Positions 8,263-16,473 of a stretch of DNA of 64,000 nt are shown piece after piece. The position numbers and the translations under genes are program-made. Source of the DNA: Paenibacillus thalictri (GTDB lineage Bacteria > Bacillota > Bacilli > Paenibacillales > NBRC-103111); contig NZ_SIRE01000032.1 of NCBI RefSeq assembly GCF_004307995.1, forward strand, positions 1 to 64,000, read 5' to 3'. Each line of letters opens with the position of its first letter. The stretch's first letter is position 1. Under the pieces are notes generated by a model, which made no database searches, had not been told where the DNA came from, and worked only from the letters and a program-made list of their open reading frames with translations.

Positions 8263-8281
8263 TAGACTCTCAGTCTATAAT
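8263..8281 (+). promoter_or_regulatory. palindromic operator overlapping the TetR-oxidoreductase promoter
   Basis: TAGACT-CTC-AGTCTA (8263-8277) is a perfect 6+3+6 palindrome of the size TetR regulators bind, 67 bases before the ORF. TATAAT (8276-8281) overlaps its right half and can act as a -10 box. An alternative promoter is GTGACA (8240-8245), a 17-base spacer and TAGACT. In either case a bound dimer would block RNA polymerase, so autoregulation is the simplest reading. Confidence 0.65.
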
Positions 8282-8343
8282 TATGTGGACTGCGCCGCCG
8301 CTTTGGCATATACTAGTTACGAACGTACGCTTCGGCATGGAGT

Positions 8344-10275
8344 GTGATTGTATTGGCAGAACTGATGAGGGATTCCACCCGCAAAAAAAGGCAGTACATG
8401 ATCGATGTTGCCTTGCGGATGTTCAGCGAAAAAGGGTTTGAAGAAGTGTCAGTGGACGACGTCATTGCCGCAACCAATACGTCCAAAGGCACTTTTTACC
8501 ACTATTTCAAGAGCAAAGACGAGATCATCCGCGAAGTTCCGCGGCGGCAGGATGAATTGATCCGGGCTTGGATGAATGAACCGCCTTCCAAGGTCACTTC
8601 ACTGGAAGGGCACGTTAACCGGTTGTTTTTAGACTTGGCGTACAATATTCATAAACATCCGAAGCTAATGCGCAGCCTGATGGCGATGTCGCTGCAAACG
8701 GCAGTGTCGCCTTGTGCTGTAAGAGAACATTTTCGTCTGCTGTCCGAGAGCTTGAATCATTGGCTGCCGGATCCAAACAAAGCGGAGCTGCTAGTATCAA
8801 CGTATAAGGGGACACTACTTACATGGTGCACGAACGAAGAAGGAGACCTGGTGCACACCGTGCGGGAACAGCTTGCACGCGTGTGGTCGGGAATCAGAAC
8901 CGACCAGCCGGTTCCTCCGATCGCGCTTGAACCCCGAATCAAGGAGGAGACATCTATGAAAGTGGCTATCATCGGCGGCGGCTTGGCGGGATTAACCGCG
9001 GCAGCCTACTTATCCGAACAGTCCGGCGTGGAAGGCGTACTTTTCGAAAGAAGCCCGCAACTCGGCGGCAGAGCCTTTACTTACGAAAAATCGGGATTTA
9101 CTTTAAACTACGGCGCGCATGCCATTTACGGCATCGACCGCCATACGATATCCGATATGGAACGGGAGCTCGGTCTTTCCTTCAGCTCCAAACAAGTGGA
9201 CAAAAGAAGAGTCATGTACGCCAAAAACGGCCAATTGACACCGGCGCCGCTTGATTTTGTGAACCTGATCCGCACGGAACTGCTGAGTCCGATTCAAAAA
9301 ATGCGCTTTGTCGGCGAAATTTCCGCCATTATCGCCAATATTCATAACCTCAAAAATTACGCTACGCTTGGCGACTATTTGGCCGCTTCAGGCGCGGACG
9401 AGGATGTTAAGGAACTTTGGGAGCACCTGGTTTGCTCCAACTTCTTTATCGCTCCGGAAGATGCGCGGAAAGTTCCGGGACCGGTAATCAGCGAATATTA
9501 CCACAATCTGTTTATGTCCGCCCGCCCGGTTAACTATATTTTGGGCAGCTGGGCTGTCATTACCAACCAGCTGCGGCAAAAGATCGAGCTGGCCGGCCGC
9601 TGGGAAATCGCCCTGCAGGAAGGCGTCGACGGCATCCGTTATGCCGACAGGCAGTTTTACTTAAAAACCAAAAACCGCGAGCTGGCGTTTGACAAAGTTA
9701 TTTTCGCGATGCCGGTGCAGCAGGTTGTGAAGCTGCTTAAAGGAACAGCTTGGGAGCCGTTTCTCGCCCCTTACGAAAACAACAGCGCAACCGAAGTTAT
9801 GGTGTACGACATCGGCCTTAACCAAGTGGCGGCCCGTCCGTTCAGCTACATTAGCGACATGGACAACAAGCTGTTTATCAGCGACGTATCGGCCACTGAC
9901 CATACGCTTGTGCCGGAAGGCGGACAGTTGCTCCAAGGCATCGCTTATTTGAACGATAATTTCGAGGACGAAGCGGAGCGCAAAGCTTATCTGGAAAGCA
10001 AAACATCGCAAATGGAGCAACTGTTCGACCACTATTACCCGACCTGGCGCGAACATGTCACAGTTAAACGCGTATCCAAAAAAGCGATGGTTTCAAGCGT
10101 GAAAAATATCGGTACAAATAACCTTGTTCCGGTGAGAATCGAAAATATGCCGTTTTATTTTTGCGGAGACGGTTGCGTAGGCAAAGGAGAGCTGGCGGAA
10201 AGAGCTTTCTCCAGCGGCAGAAGCGCGGCCAAGCTGATATTGGAGGATGCGGCGCAGCCCGCGCTGGCCAGATAA
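8344..10275 (+). CDS. TetR-type regulator fused in frame to an FAD-dependent oxidoreductase
   Basis: One uninterrupted 643-codon frame. Residues 8-60 form a TetR N-terminal helix-turn-helix (DDVIAATNTSKGTFYHYFKSKDE), and residues 60-200 are the ligand-domain part. Residue 205 (ATG 8956) starts an NAD(P)/FAD-binding amine-oxidase or phytoene-desaturase-like enzyme of 439 residues. It opens with VAIIGGGLAGLTAAAYLSE (GxGxxG), then FERSPQLGGRAF, and near the end has the flavin-binding YFCGDGCVGKGELAERAFSSG. A strong internal ribosome binding site lies just before codon 205. Either this is a true fusion, or an old two-gene operon whose first stop codon was lost, giving full-length and short products. 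The start is uncertain: GTG 8344 has no usable site, while TTG 8353 has GGAG 10 bases upstream and ATG 8365 has none. Substrate unknown. Confidence 0.85.
   Translation: MIVLAELMRDSTRKKRQYMIDVALRMFSEKGFEEVSVDDVIAATNTSKGTFYHYFKSKDEIIREVPRRQDELIRAWMNEPPSKVTSLEGHVNRLFLDLAYNIHKHPKLMRSLMAMSLQTAVSPCAVREHFRLLSESLNHWLPDPNKAELLVSTYKGTLLTWCTNEEGDLVHTVREQLARVWSGIRTDQPVPPIALEPRIKEETSMKVAIIGGGLAGLTAAAYLSEQSGVEGVLFERSPQLGGRAFTYEKSGFTLNYGAHAIYGIDRHTISDMERELGLSFSSKQVDKRRVMYAKNGQLTPAPLDFVNLIRTELLSPIQKMRFVGEISAIIANIHNLKNYATLGDYLAASGADEDVKELWEHLVCSNFFIAPEDARKVPGPVISEYYHNLFMSARPVNYILGSWAVITNQLRQKIELAGRWEIALQEGVDGIRYADRQFYLKTKNRELAFDKVIFAMPVQQVVKLLKGTAWEPFLAPYENNSATEVMVYDIGLNQVAARPFSYISDMDNKLFISDVSATDHTLVPEGGQLLQGIAYLNDNFEDEAERKAYLESKTSQMEQLFDHYYPTWREHVTVKRVSKKAMVSSVKNIGTNNLVPVRIENMPFYFCGDGCVGKGELAERAFSSGRSAAKLILEDAAQPALAR
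8941..8958 (+). promoter_or_regulatory. internal ribosome binding site and second start in the fusion ORF
   Basis: AAGGAGGAGA (8941-8950) followed 5 bases later by ATG (8956-8958). This is in frame with the upstream TetR part and exactly at the domain junction. It would give a free 439-residue oxidoreductase from the same message. Confidence 0.8.
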
Positions 10276-10277
10276 AT

Positions 10278-12617
10278 TTAAGCCGGCAGCGAAACGACGG
10301 CTTGCAGCGTTCTAAAAAATGCGGCGGCAAATTGAGCCGCTGTGGAGATGACCCCGGACACAAACGTGCCGGGGTTATTTGTTTGTTCTGGCAAAGCGGC
10401 GGCGGCGTCCGAAGAGGAAGCAACTGCCGCTGGATGCGGCGCTAATGCAGCGCCGGAAGACGCAGAAGATGCGGATAACGAGGCGTCCAGAGAAGCACTG
10501 CCGGAAGACGCGGGCTGCAATGCGCCTGGCGAGGCGCCTCCAAGCGTTGCGGGGGATGCCGGACCGCCCGAAACGGCGGGATCCGCGGAGGCGCTCAGCC
10601 CAAATTGAGCTGCCCGCAGGGTATCTCCGGCCTTTCCGCTCTGGGCCGAGGCTTGAAGGCCGCTGGCCGTAATTTGCACCGTACGGGAAGTGCCGTCATA
10701 GTTCACTGTGCCGCCGAACGTTTCGCCGACAAATCGGGCCGGGGCCATCGTATACCCGTTGACCAGTTGAGCGGGCGTATCCAATTTAACGGGTGCGCCG
10801 TTTTTGTAGGCGATATCGTCGCCGATGCTTAACACGACGGTAGTCGGCCCTTTTTTGGCCGTCGCCGTTTTGGTCTCCGCATTCCAGGATACGGATGCGC
10901 CGAACGATTCGAAGATGGCGCGCAGCGGCGCAAGCGTGCTGCTGTTGATAATAACCGGAGGCTGCTCGTAACGCTGGTCTTTGCCGTTGATCGAAACCGA
11001 TACTTGCGACGACAGCGGGAACGATTTGCCGGACGTTTTTTCGCCGTCTTTATTGTACACGTTCAAAGTAAGCACAGAGCCGTCCGGAACTTGGCCGGCA
11101 TTCAGCTCAATGCCATAAGGCGCTGTTGTCTGAGTGGCGACCGTTGCGCCGTTAAGCACGTACTCCAGCTTGCCGATGGAAACATCGGGCGTTTTCACAA
11201 ACGGGTTGATTCGCGTTTTTTTGGCGAAGGAGACAGATCCGTCCGCTTTCACAAACCCAAGATCGCCGGCAGGTTTAGCCCCGTTCTTCACTTCACTCAA
11301 ATAATAAGGGTTGGAAATGATTTGCGTGTAAGCGGCTTTCATATCCGGATTGGCGCTCAACAAATAATTGTTGCGGGATTCCCTGTCTTTGAGATCGACA
11401 TTGTACCAGGTGATCGCCTTCAGCCGCGGGTATTTAAAAGGCATTACCTTGTACAGCCGGTCCATGTTGAGCAGCGCCCAATCGGTGAACGATTCTTCGG
11501 CGCGGTGAGCGTAATGCGACACGGCCGTTTCGCTGATCATAATCGGCTTGCGGTCGGCGTAGGTCCGGTACAGCTCGTCTAGCCGCTCAACGGGGCTTGT
11601 CGCTTGCATATTGTCGGCGTTCGGATCGCCGTTTTCATAGGGTTCGGTATACAGGCTGACGCCTACCCAATCGACGTAATCGTCGCCTGGATAATAAGGG
11701 TCCATCGAATGAGCAGGAACGTCGTTGGGGCTCCAGACCATCGCCACATTTGGCGCTTCCTTGGCCATTACGTCATGGACAAGCCGGAACTTCTCGATAT
11801 ACTTATCCGGATCGCCGTGCCAAACAACCCAATTACCGTTCATTTCGCTGGCGTAACGGAGGAAAATCGGGATGCCCGACGCTTTCGCCTCACGCGCCCA
11901 TTTATGCAAATAATCGTTGTCCTGAACGCTGTCCAGGCCGTCACCGGGTTCCCAGGCGATCTGCAGCGCTCCGCCCGCCTCTTTGGCCCGCTGCGCGTAA
12001 GCCTTCGGAAAATCCTTGCCGACTTGAGAATACGCTAAATAGATGGCATGTTTTTTGCCGTACACTTTCTCCGCGCGGTTAAAATAATTTTGCATCTCAG
12101 GGTCTTGTTCGGAGTATAAACCGATGTAAAGTCCGTATTCCGGTTCGAATTTGGCCAGCTTGCCGCTTGCCGGAGCGGCGTTCTTCCGCAGCACCTCTTC
12201 GTCCGTCACCGACATGTACGCATCAACCGTTGTGCGGATTTGCTCGGCGCGCTGGATTTTGACCGCACCCCAATCTTTGCCCGCCTTCAGCCAATATTCG
12301 TTCTCAAGCTCGTAATAGCGGATGGCGTCATCATATTGCCCCGCCTGATCGTAATAAGAGTCCAGCTTGCCGCAAAATAAAGCGGCGTTTTCCCAATCCC
12401 CCGCCGAGACGTAATAATCGACCAAAAACTTCCAATGCGGGATCGCTCCCGCCGTATTGCCCGCGTTTACAGCTTTCTCCGCGGCCTGCCAGCGGTCCCA
12501 TACGGCATCGGCGTTAGCGGTTTGCGGCAAGCCGATCCCGCCTGCGGCAATGGCAAACGACAACACGCAAGCGGCGACGGTCGACAACCATTTATGCATC
12601 ATTCCGGTACGTTTCAT
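10278..12617 (-). CDS. secreted GH26-like glycosidase with copper-amine-oxidase-like C-terminal module
   Basis: 779-residue exported protein. I start at ATG 12615-12617 (GAGGAG 7 bases upstream). A signal peptide covers residues 1-37 (LSTVAACVLSFAIAAGGIG). A short helical, TPR-like part (about 40-135) is followed by a TIM-barrel glycosidase region (about 145-430). E258 in RYASEMNGN and E363 in IMISETAVSH are the likely acid/base and nucleophile, the pattern of clan GH-A family 26 (mannanase-like). A linker then leads to a module (about 540-650) with SVSINGKDQRYEQPPVIIN and APLRAIFESFGASVSW, the copper amine oxidase N-like domain common in Paenibacillus surface proteins. A Ser/Ala-rich tail closes the protein. 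The mannan-type substrate is inference. Its stop lies 2 bases from the convergent oxidoreductase stop. Confidence 0.85.
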   Translation of the reverse strand: MKRTGMMHKWLSTVAACVLSFAIAAGGIGLPQTANADAVWDRWQAAEKAVNAGNTAGAIPHWKFLVDYYVSAGDWENAALFCGKLDSYYDQAGQYDDAIRYYELENEYWLKAGKDWGAVKIQRAEQIRTTVDAYMSVTDEEVLRKNAAPASGKLAKFEPEYGLYIGLYSEQDPEMQNYFNRAEKVYGKKHAIYLAYSQVGKDFPKAYAQRAKEAGGALQIAWEPGDGLDSVQDNDYLHKWAREAKASGIPIFLRYASEMNGNWVVWHGDPDKYIEKFRLVHDVMAKEAPNVAMVWSPNDVPAHSMDPYYPGDDYVDWVGVSLYTEPYENGDPNADNMQATSPVERLDELYRTYADRKPIMISETAVSHYAHRAEESFTDWALLNMDRLYKVMPFKYPRLKAITWYNVDLKDRESRNNYLLSANPDMKAAYTQIISNPYYLSEVKNGAKPAGDLGFVKADGSVSFAKKTRINPFVKTPDVSIGKLEYVLNGATVATQTTAPYGIELNAGQVPDGSVLTLNVYNKDGEKTSGKSFPLSSQVSVSINGKDQRYEQPPVIINSSTLAPLRAIFESFGASVSWNAETKTATAKKGPTTVVLSIGDDIAYKNGAPVKLDTPAQLVNGYTMAPARFVGETFGGTVNYDGTSRTVQITASGLQASAQSGKAGDTLRAAQFGLSASADPAVSGGPASPATLGGASPGALQPASSGSASLDASLSASSASSGAALAPHPAAVASSSDAAAALPEQTNNPGTFVSGVISTAAQFAAAFFRTLQAVVSLPA
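10351..10384 (+). terminator. probable terminator of the TetR-oxidoreductase gene
   Basis: ACCCCGG and CAC pair with GTG and CCGGGGT (10351-10375, one bulged A, loop AAAC), followed by TATTTGTTTGTT. It lies about 75 bases after the plus-strand stop and inside the 3' end of the convergent glycosidase gene. It therefore also encodes part of that gene's low-complexity tail. Confidence 0.6.
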
Positions 12618-12640
12618 AATAAAACTCCTCACTTTATAAC

Positions 12641-12660
12641 AACAAATGATATGATTTGTT
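12641..12660 (-). promoter_or_regulatory. possible operator upstream of the GH26-like gene
   Basis: AACAAAT-GATATG-ATTTGTT (12641-12660) is a 7-base inverted repeat with a 6-base spacer, 24 bases before the start codon. The position between promoter and ribosome binding site fits repression or a leader hairpin. No known regulator is recognised. Confidence 0.4.
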
Positions 12661-12912
12661 TCGATAGTAAGGCAAAGCGCAAGGGAAGTAAAGCGTACAA
12701 CCTAAATTTGGCGAAAAAATCAAATAACTTGAGGGGCGGTGTTAAGGCAAGTTCGTTAAAATGGCACACCTGCTTCCCGGGATCGAGAAGCCCCGATTGT
12801 ACGATCAGCGTGAAGCAGATACGACAGAAATGACACGTACTGCGGGTAAACAGGCTGCGCTTATCTATGAATACGATCCGCTTTTGGGAAACATGTCCTG
12901 GGGCGTAGGAAA
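12661..12912. other. intergenic stretch between the glycosidase gene and the sbcC terminator
   Basis: No gene with a ribosome binding site or recognisable protein. It must hold the glycosidase promoter, but I saw no strong hexamer pair. Confidence 0.5.
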
Positions 12913-12944
12913 ACGAAAACCGGCAGCCAAAAATGGTGCCGGTT
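12912..12944 (-). terminator. intrinsic terminator after sbcC
   Basis: On the minus strand AACCGGCACC, loop ATTTTT and GGCTGCCGGTT form a stem followed by TTCGTTTTCC. It lies about 86 bases after the sbcC stop and ends the addB-addA-sbcD-sbcC run. Confidence 0.75.
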
Positions 12945-13029
12945 CTGTATGTATAGAGTCGATCCCCCGATCAACAGTGAAAAAACGTCTCCCAGACCTG
13001 GTCGGAAGGAGAATACCTCGAGGCGTTGT

Positions 13030-16000
13030 TTAGAACGTTTCGATACGCACCCGGCTGCCCCGCCCGCCCGGCTCTGCCGGATCGACGATCAGCCGCCGCG
13101 GCAGACGTGTTTTGAGCTCAGGCACGTGGCTGATGACGCCAACAGTCAAATTATCCATGTGCAGCTTCTCCAGCGCCGCGATGACCGTTTCCAGCAGCTC
13201 CTGATCGAGTGTACCGAACCCTTCGTCCAAGAAGAAAAATTCAAGCGGATATTGCCCCTTCAGCTGAATTTGCGCCGACAAGGCAAGCGCAAGCGCAAGC
13301 GAAGTCAAAAAGGTTTCTCCGCCGGACAACGTGGATACCGGACGCCGGACGCCGCCGCCCGCATTATCGCGAATGACGAAACCGCCGCCGGAATCGACCT
13401 CAATCGCGTATTTGCCGCGTGTCAGAACGCTGAGCCGTTCGGAGGCCGCGCGGCTGACCTGCATCAGCTGCTCTTCCGCAACAAATTCGACAAAGGCATT
13501 GCCGCGCAGCACCGTCTGCAGCTTGGACAACCGCTCCAGCACCGTCTGATAGTCGAGACGCCGCACCTCAAGCTCATTCCACCGGCCGTGTTTGGCCGTC
13601 AGGTCTTCATAGTCACGTTCCGCTTTCGCTTTCAGCTGAAGCGCCTGCTCGTTGGCCTCTCTTAGCCCGGCCAGCTGCGCTTCGAGCTCTGCCCATTCGT
13701 CCGCGCCAATGGACCGGCCCTGCAGCTTGCCTTGCAGCTCGGCCAGCTTGCCCTTTAGCTGCGCCAACGCGCTGTCATGGGCCTCCGCTTCGGCGGCCCA
13801 TGCGGCTTTGTCCGCTGCGGGCAGCAGCCGCTCGCGCAGCTCCTGCGCGCCCGCGAAGCCGGCGGCGGCCAGCGCCTGCCGCCACTCGCTCTGCGCCTTG
13901 GCGGCGAGCTGCTCCGCCGAGGCGCACGCCTGCTGCGCCGCCGCTTTAACGCGGGCGGCCGCCTGCGCGGCCTCGCGCGCCCGGTCGAGCGCGAGCTTCG
14001 CCGCCGCGGCCGCGGAGCGCAGCTCGGCCAGCTGCGCGGTGGCCGCGGCGATCTGCGCGGCGGCACGCTCGCCGCCGGTCAGCGCGGCCAGTTGCCGCCG
14101 CTTCTCGGCCAGCCGCGACTGCGCGGCGGCCAGCTGCGCGCGGCGCTCGACCAGCGCCAGCTCCAGCGCGGCCGCCTGGCGCTGCTGCCGCTCGATCGCG
14201 GCCAGCCGCTCCTCGATGTACGGCACGCTTTTGTCGATGCGCCGCCGCAGCTCCTCGGCTTGCTCGTCTTTGCCGCGCAGCTCCGCAAGCCGCTGCGCGG
14301 CCTGCTCCGGCGCCAGCTGCGGGAACGCCGCGCGCCAGGCGTCGCGCCGCTGGGCGAGCGCATCCGCAAGCGCAGCGCGCTTCTGCGCCGCGCCCTCGGC
14401 GAAGGCGGCCAGCGGCTGCGCGGCCGCTTGCAAGTCGCGGAGCGCGCCGTCCAGCTGCGCCGCTTCGCGCAGCAAACCGTGCAGGCCCGGCTCCAGGCCG
14501 GCCGCCTGCGCAGACAATGCGGAGGCGGCGTCTTCCGCCTCCTGCAGCTGCCGGCGGAAAGCGCCGACGCTGACGCCGTCGCCTTCCGCCGCCGGAGCGG
14601 CCTCGCGCTGCGCGGCATCCAGCTGCGCCGCAAGGCCGGCGGCCGCGCCGCTGGCGCCGGGCGCCGGCGCGCCCGCTGCGGCTGCTTGCTGCAGCAGGCC
14701 GCTCAGGCGATAGCGCAGCTGCTGCGCGCCGGCGAGCGCCCCGCGGGCCTGCGCCTGCAGCGCATCGAGCTCGCGCAGCGGCTCGTGCGCTTCGGCGGCC
14801 GCCGGGGCGGCTGGCAGCGCTGCGGGCAGCGGGTGCTCGCACGCGCCGCACACCGGGCACGGCTCGCCGTGCTGCAGCCCGCGGGCCAGCTCGGCCGCCA
14901 TCCGGTGCAGCGAAGCGGCGCGGTCCGCTTCGCGCAGCTGCTCGGCGAGCGCGGGAGCGGCCGCAAGCAGGCCGTCCAGCCCGGAGATCAGCCGCTGCGC
15001 TTGCACAGCGGCTTCCGTGCAGGACGCCTGCCAATCCGCAAGCCGCTCCTGAAGACCGGACCGTTCCTCCCGCAGCTGCCGCGAACAAACTTCGTTCGCT
15101 TCAAGCTGGTCTTTTTGCCGGGCCAGCTCCGCATCCTGGGCGGTCAGCTCTTGCTCCAGCCGGGTCAGCTCCCGCTGCTGCTGCACCGCCTCTTGGGCGG
15201 ATTGCCTGACATCGGCGGTCACTTCCGCCTGCTTCAGCTGGTCTTTCAGCTCGGCTTGGCGAACCACCGCTTTGTCGCGCAGCTCGGTTTCCTTAAGAAG
15301 CGAGCCTTTTGCCGTCTGCAGCTCCGTTTCCTGCGCAAGCGCCTGCTCCTCATGCTGCCGTTCGGCCAATACATCGGCTTCCAGTTCCTGTTCCAGCTGC
15401 AGCGCCTGCTCCAAGCGGCTGATTTTCACCGAAAGCGGCGCTTCATGTTCGGCTAATGACTGGTCGGCTGCCAACTGTCCGCTTTGCGCATGGGCAAAAA
15501 CGTTCTGCGCAGCCGCTTCCGCCTCCGTCTCCCGCCTCAGCGCTTCGCCGCGTTCAGCCACTTGGCGCTCAGCATATTCCTGCTGCTCCAAATACGGCCG
15601 GGCTTTCTCGGCACGTTCGGCGAACGCCAAACGCCGCTTCAGCTCTTCCACCTGCGGTGTTTTTGCATCGGCGTCGGTAAGACGTTTCAACGTTTCTTCG
15701 CTTTCTTCCTGCCACAACTTCAGCTGCTTCGACTGCTCAACGTGCTTTTCCTGCGCGGCCAGCCGGACGCGCACTTCCTCCGCCCCGCCTTCCGCGGCGC
15801 GCCACCGCGCTTTTGCCGAGGCCAGCGCTTCTTCGGAAGCATCGCCCAGACCAAGCTGCTCTGCCGCGATTTCTTTCACGGCAACATCTTTCTCTTTATA
15901 CATCGATGCGACTTTGGCGGACAGCTGGTCTCCATAATTCTCCAGATGGAACAACCTCTGCAGCATCATCCGGCGGTCTTTCCCCGTCAAAGTGAGGAAT

Positions 16001-16473
16001 TCCGCAAACTTTCCTTGTGGCAGCACGACGGCCCGGGTAAAATCCTGCATCGACAAACCCAAAATGTTCTGTACCTGCGCGGTGACGTCCTTGGCTTTGT
16101 CGGCCAGCACGACCGGGCCTTGCGCTTCCATCTGCACGATGCGGCTTAGCGTATTGTTGACCGACGTTTCGCCGCTTCGCTTGAACTGCCGGTCCACCCG
16201 GTAAGTTTGAACACCGGCTGCGTTTTGCAGCTGAAACGTAAACGAAACGGACAACACGTTTTCCGCTTGGTTCATAATGCCCTGCGTGCCCCCGGCGGCA
16301 CGTTCGACACTGCCAAACAAAGCCAGCGTCATCGCGTCGAGGATCGACGATTTGCCGCTGCCCGTCGGGCCGAATATGCCAAACACTCCCGCTCCGCAAA
16401 GCGCGGTAAAATCGATCTGCTGCGTCTCGCGGTAGCTCTGCAGGCCGGCAATTTGCAAATGAATGGGTTTCAT
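13030..16473 (-). CDS. sbcC: exonuclease SbcC, Rad50-like ATPase
   Basis: SbcC with SbcD forms the SbcCD nuclease that opens hairpins and trims protein-blocked DNA ends. The 1147 residues show Walker A G35PTGSGKS42, a long coiled coil with the zinc hook C539-P-V-C542 near the centre, the ABC signature LSGGETFLTSLALALA and Walker B FFFLDEGFGTLD near the C-terminus. The start overlaps the sbcD stop by 4 bases (ATGA), so translation is coupled. The coiled-coil part (roughly bases 13780-14960) is extremely GC-rich and Ala/Arg/Gln-rich. This leaves long open frames in other frames and on the other strand that I regard as by-products. Confidence 0.97.
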   Translation of the reverse strand: MKPIHLQIAGLQSYRETQQIDFTALCGAGVFGIFGPTGSGKSSILDAMTLALFGSVERAAGGTQGIMNQAENVLSVSFTFQLQNAAGVQTYRVDRQFKRSGETSVNNTLSRIVQMEAQGPVVLADKAKDVTAQVQNILGLSMQDFTRAVVLPQGKFAEFLTLTGKDRRMMLQRLFHLENYGDQLSAKVASMYKEKDVAVKEIAAEQLGLGDASEEALASAKARWRAAEGGAEEVRVRLAAQEKHVEQSKQLKLWQEESEETLKRLTDADAKTPQVEELKRRLAFAERAEKARPYLEQQEYAERQVAERGEALRRETEAEAAAQNVFAHAQSGQLAADQSLAEHEAPLSVKISRLEQALQLEQELEADVLAERQHEEQALAQETELQTAKGSLLKETELRDKAVVRQAELKDQLKQAEVTADVRQSAQEAVQQQRELTRLEQELTAQDAELARQKDQLEANEVCSRQLREERSGLQERLADWQASCTEAAVQAQRLISGLDGLLAAAPALAEQLREADRAASLHRMAAELARGLQHGEPCPVCGACEHPLPAALPAAPAAAEAHEPLRELDALQAQARGALAGAQQLRYRLSGLLQQAAAAGAPAPGASGAAAGLAAQLDAAQREAAPAAEGDGVSVGAFRRQLQEAEDAASALSAQAAGLEPGLHGLLREAAQLDGALRDLQAAAQPLAAFAEGAAQKRAALADALAQRRDAWRAAFPQLAPEQAAQRLAELRGKDEQAEELRRRIDKSVPYIEERLAAIERQQRQAAALELALVERRAQLAAAQSRLAEKRRQLAALTGGERAAAQIAAATAQLAELRSAAAAAKLALDRAREAAQAAARVKAAAQQACASAEQLAAKAQSEWRQALAAAGFAGAQELRERLLPAADKAAWAAEAEAHDSALAQLKGKLAELQGKLQGRSIGADEWAELEAQLAGLREANEQALQLKAKAERDYEDLTAKHGRWNELEVRRLDYQTVLERLSKLQTVLRGNAFVEFVAEEQLMQVSRAASERLSVLTRGKYAIEVDSGGGFVIRDNAGGGVRRPVSTLSGGETFLTSLALALALSAQIQLKGQYPLEFFFLDEGFGTLDQELLETVIAALEKLHMDNLTVGVISHVPELKTRLPRRLIVDPAEPGGRGSRVRIETF

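Noticed and set aside
13777..15456. 559-codon plus-strand ORF opposite sbcC
   Set aside because: It arises from the GC-rich, stop-poor coiled-coil part of sbcC. Its Arg/Gln/Leu/Ala composition is a mirror of Ala/Gln codons, and there is no site for initiation.
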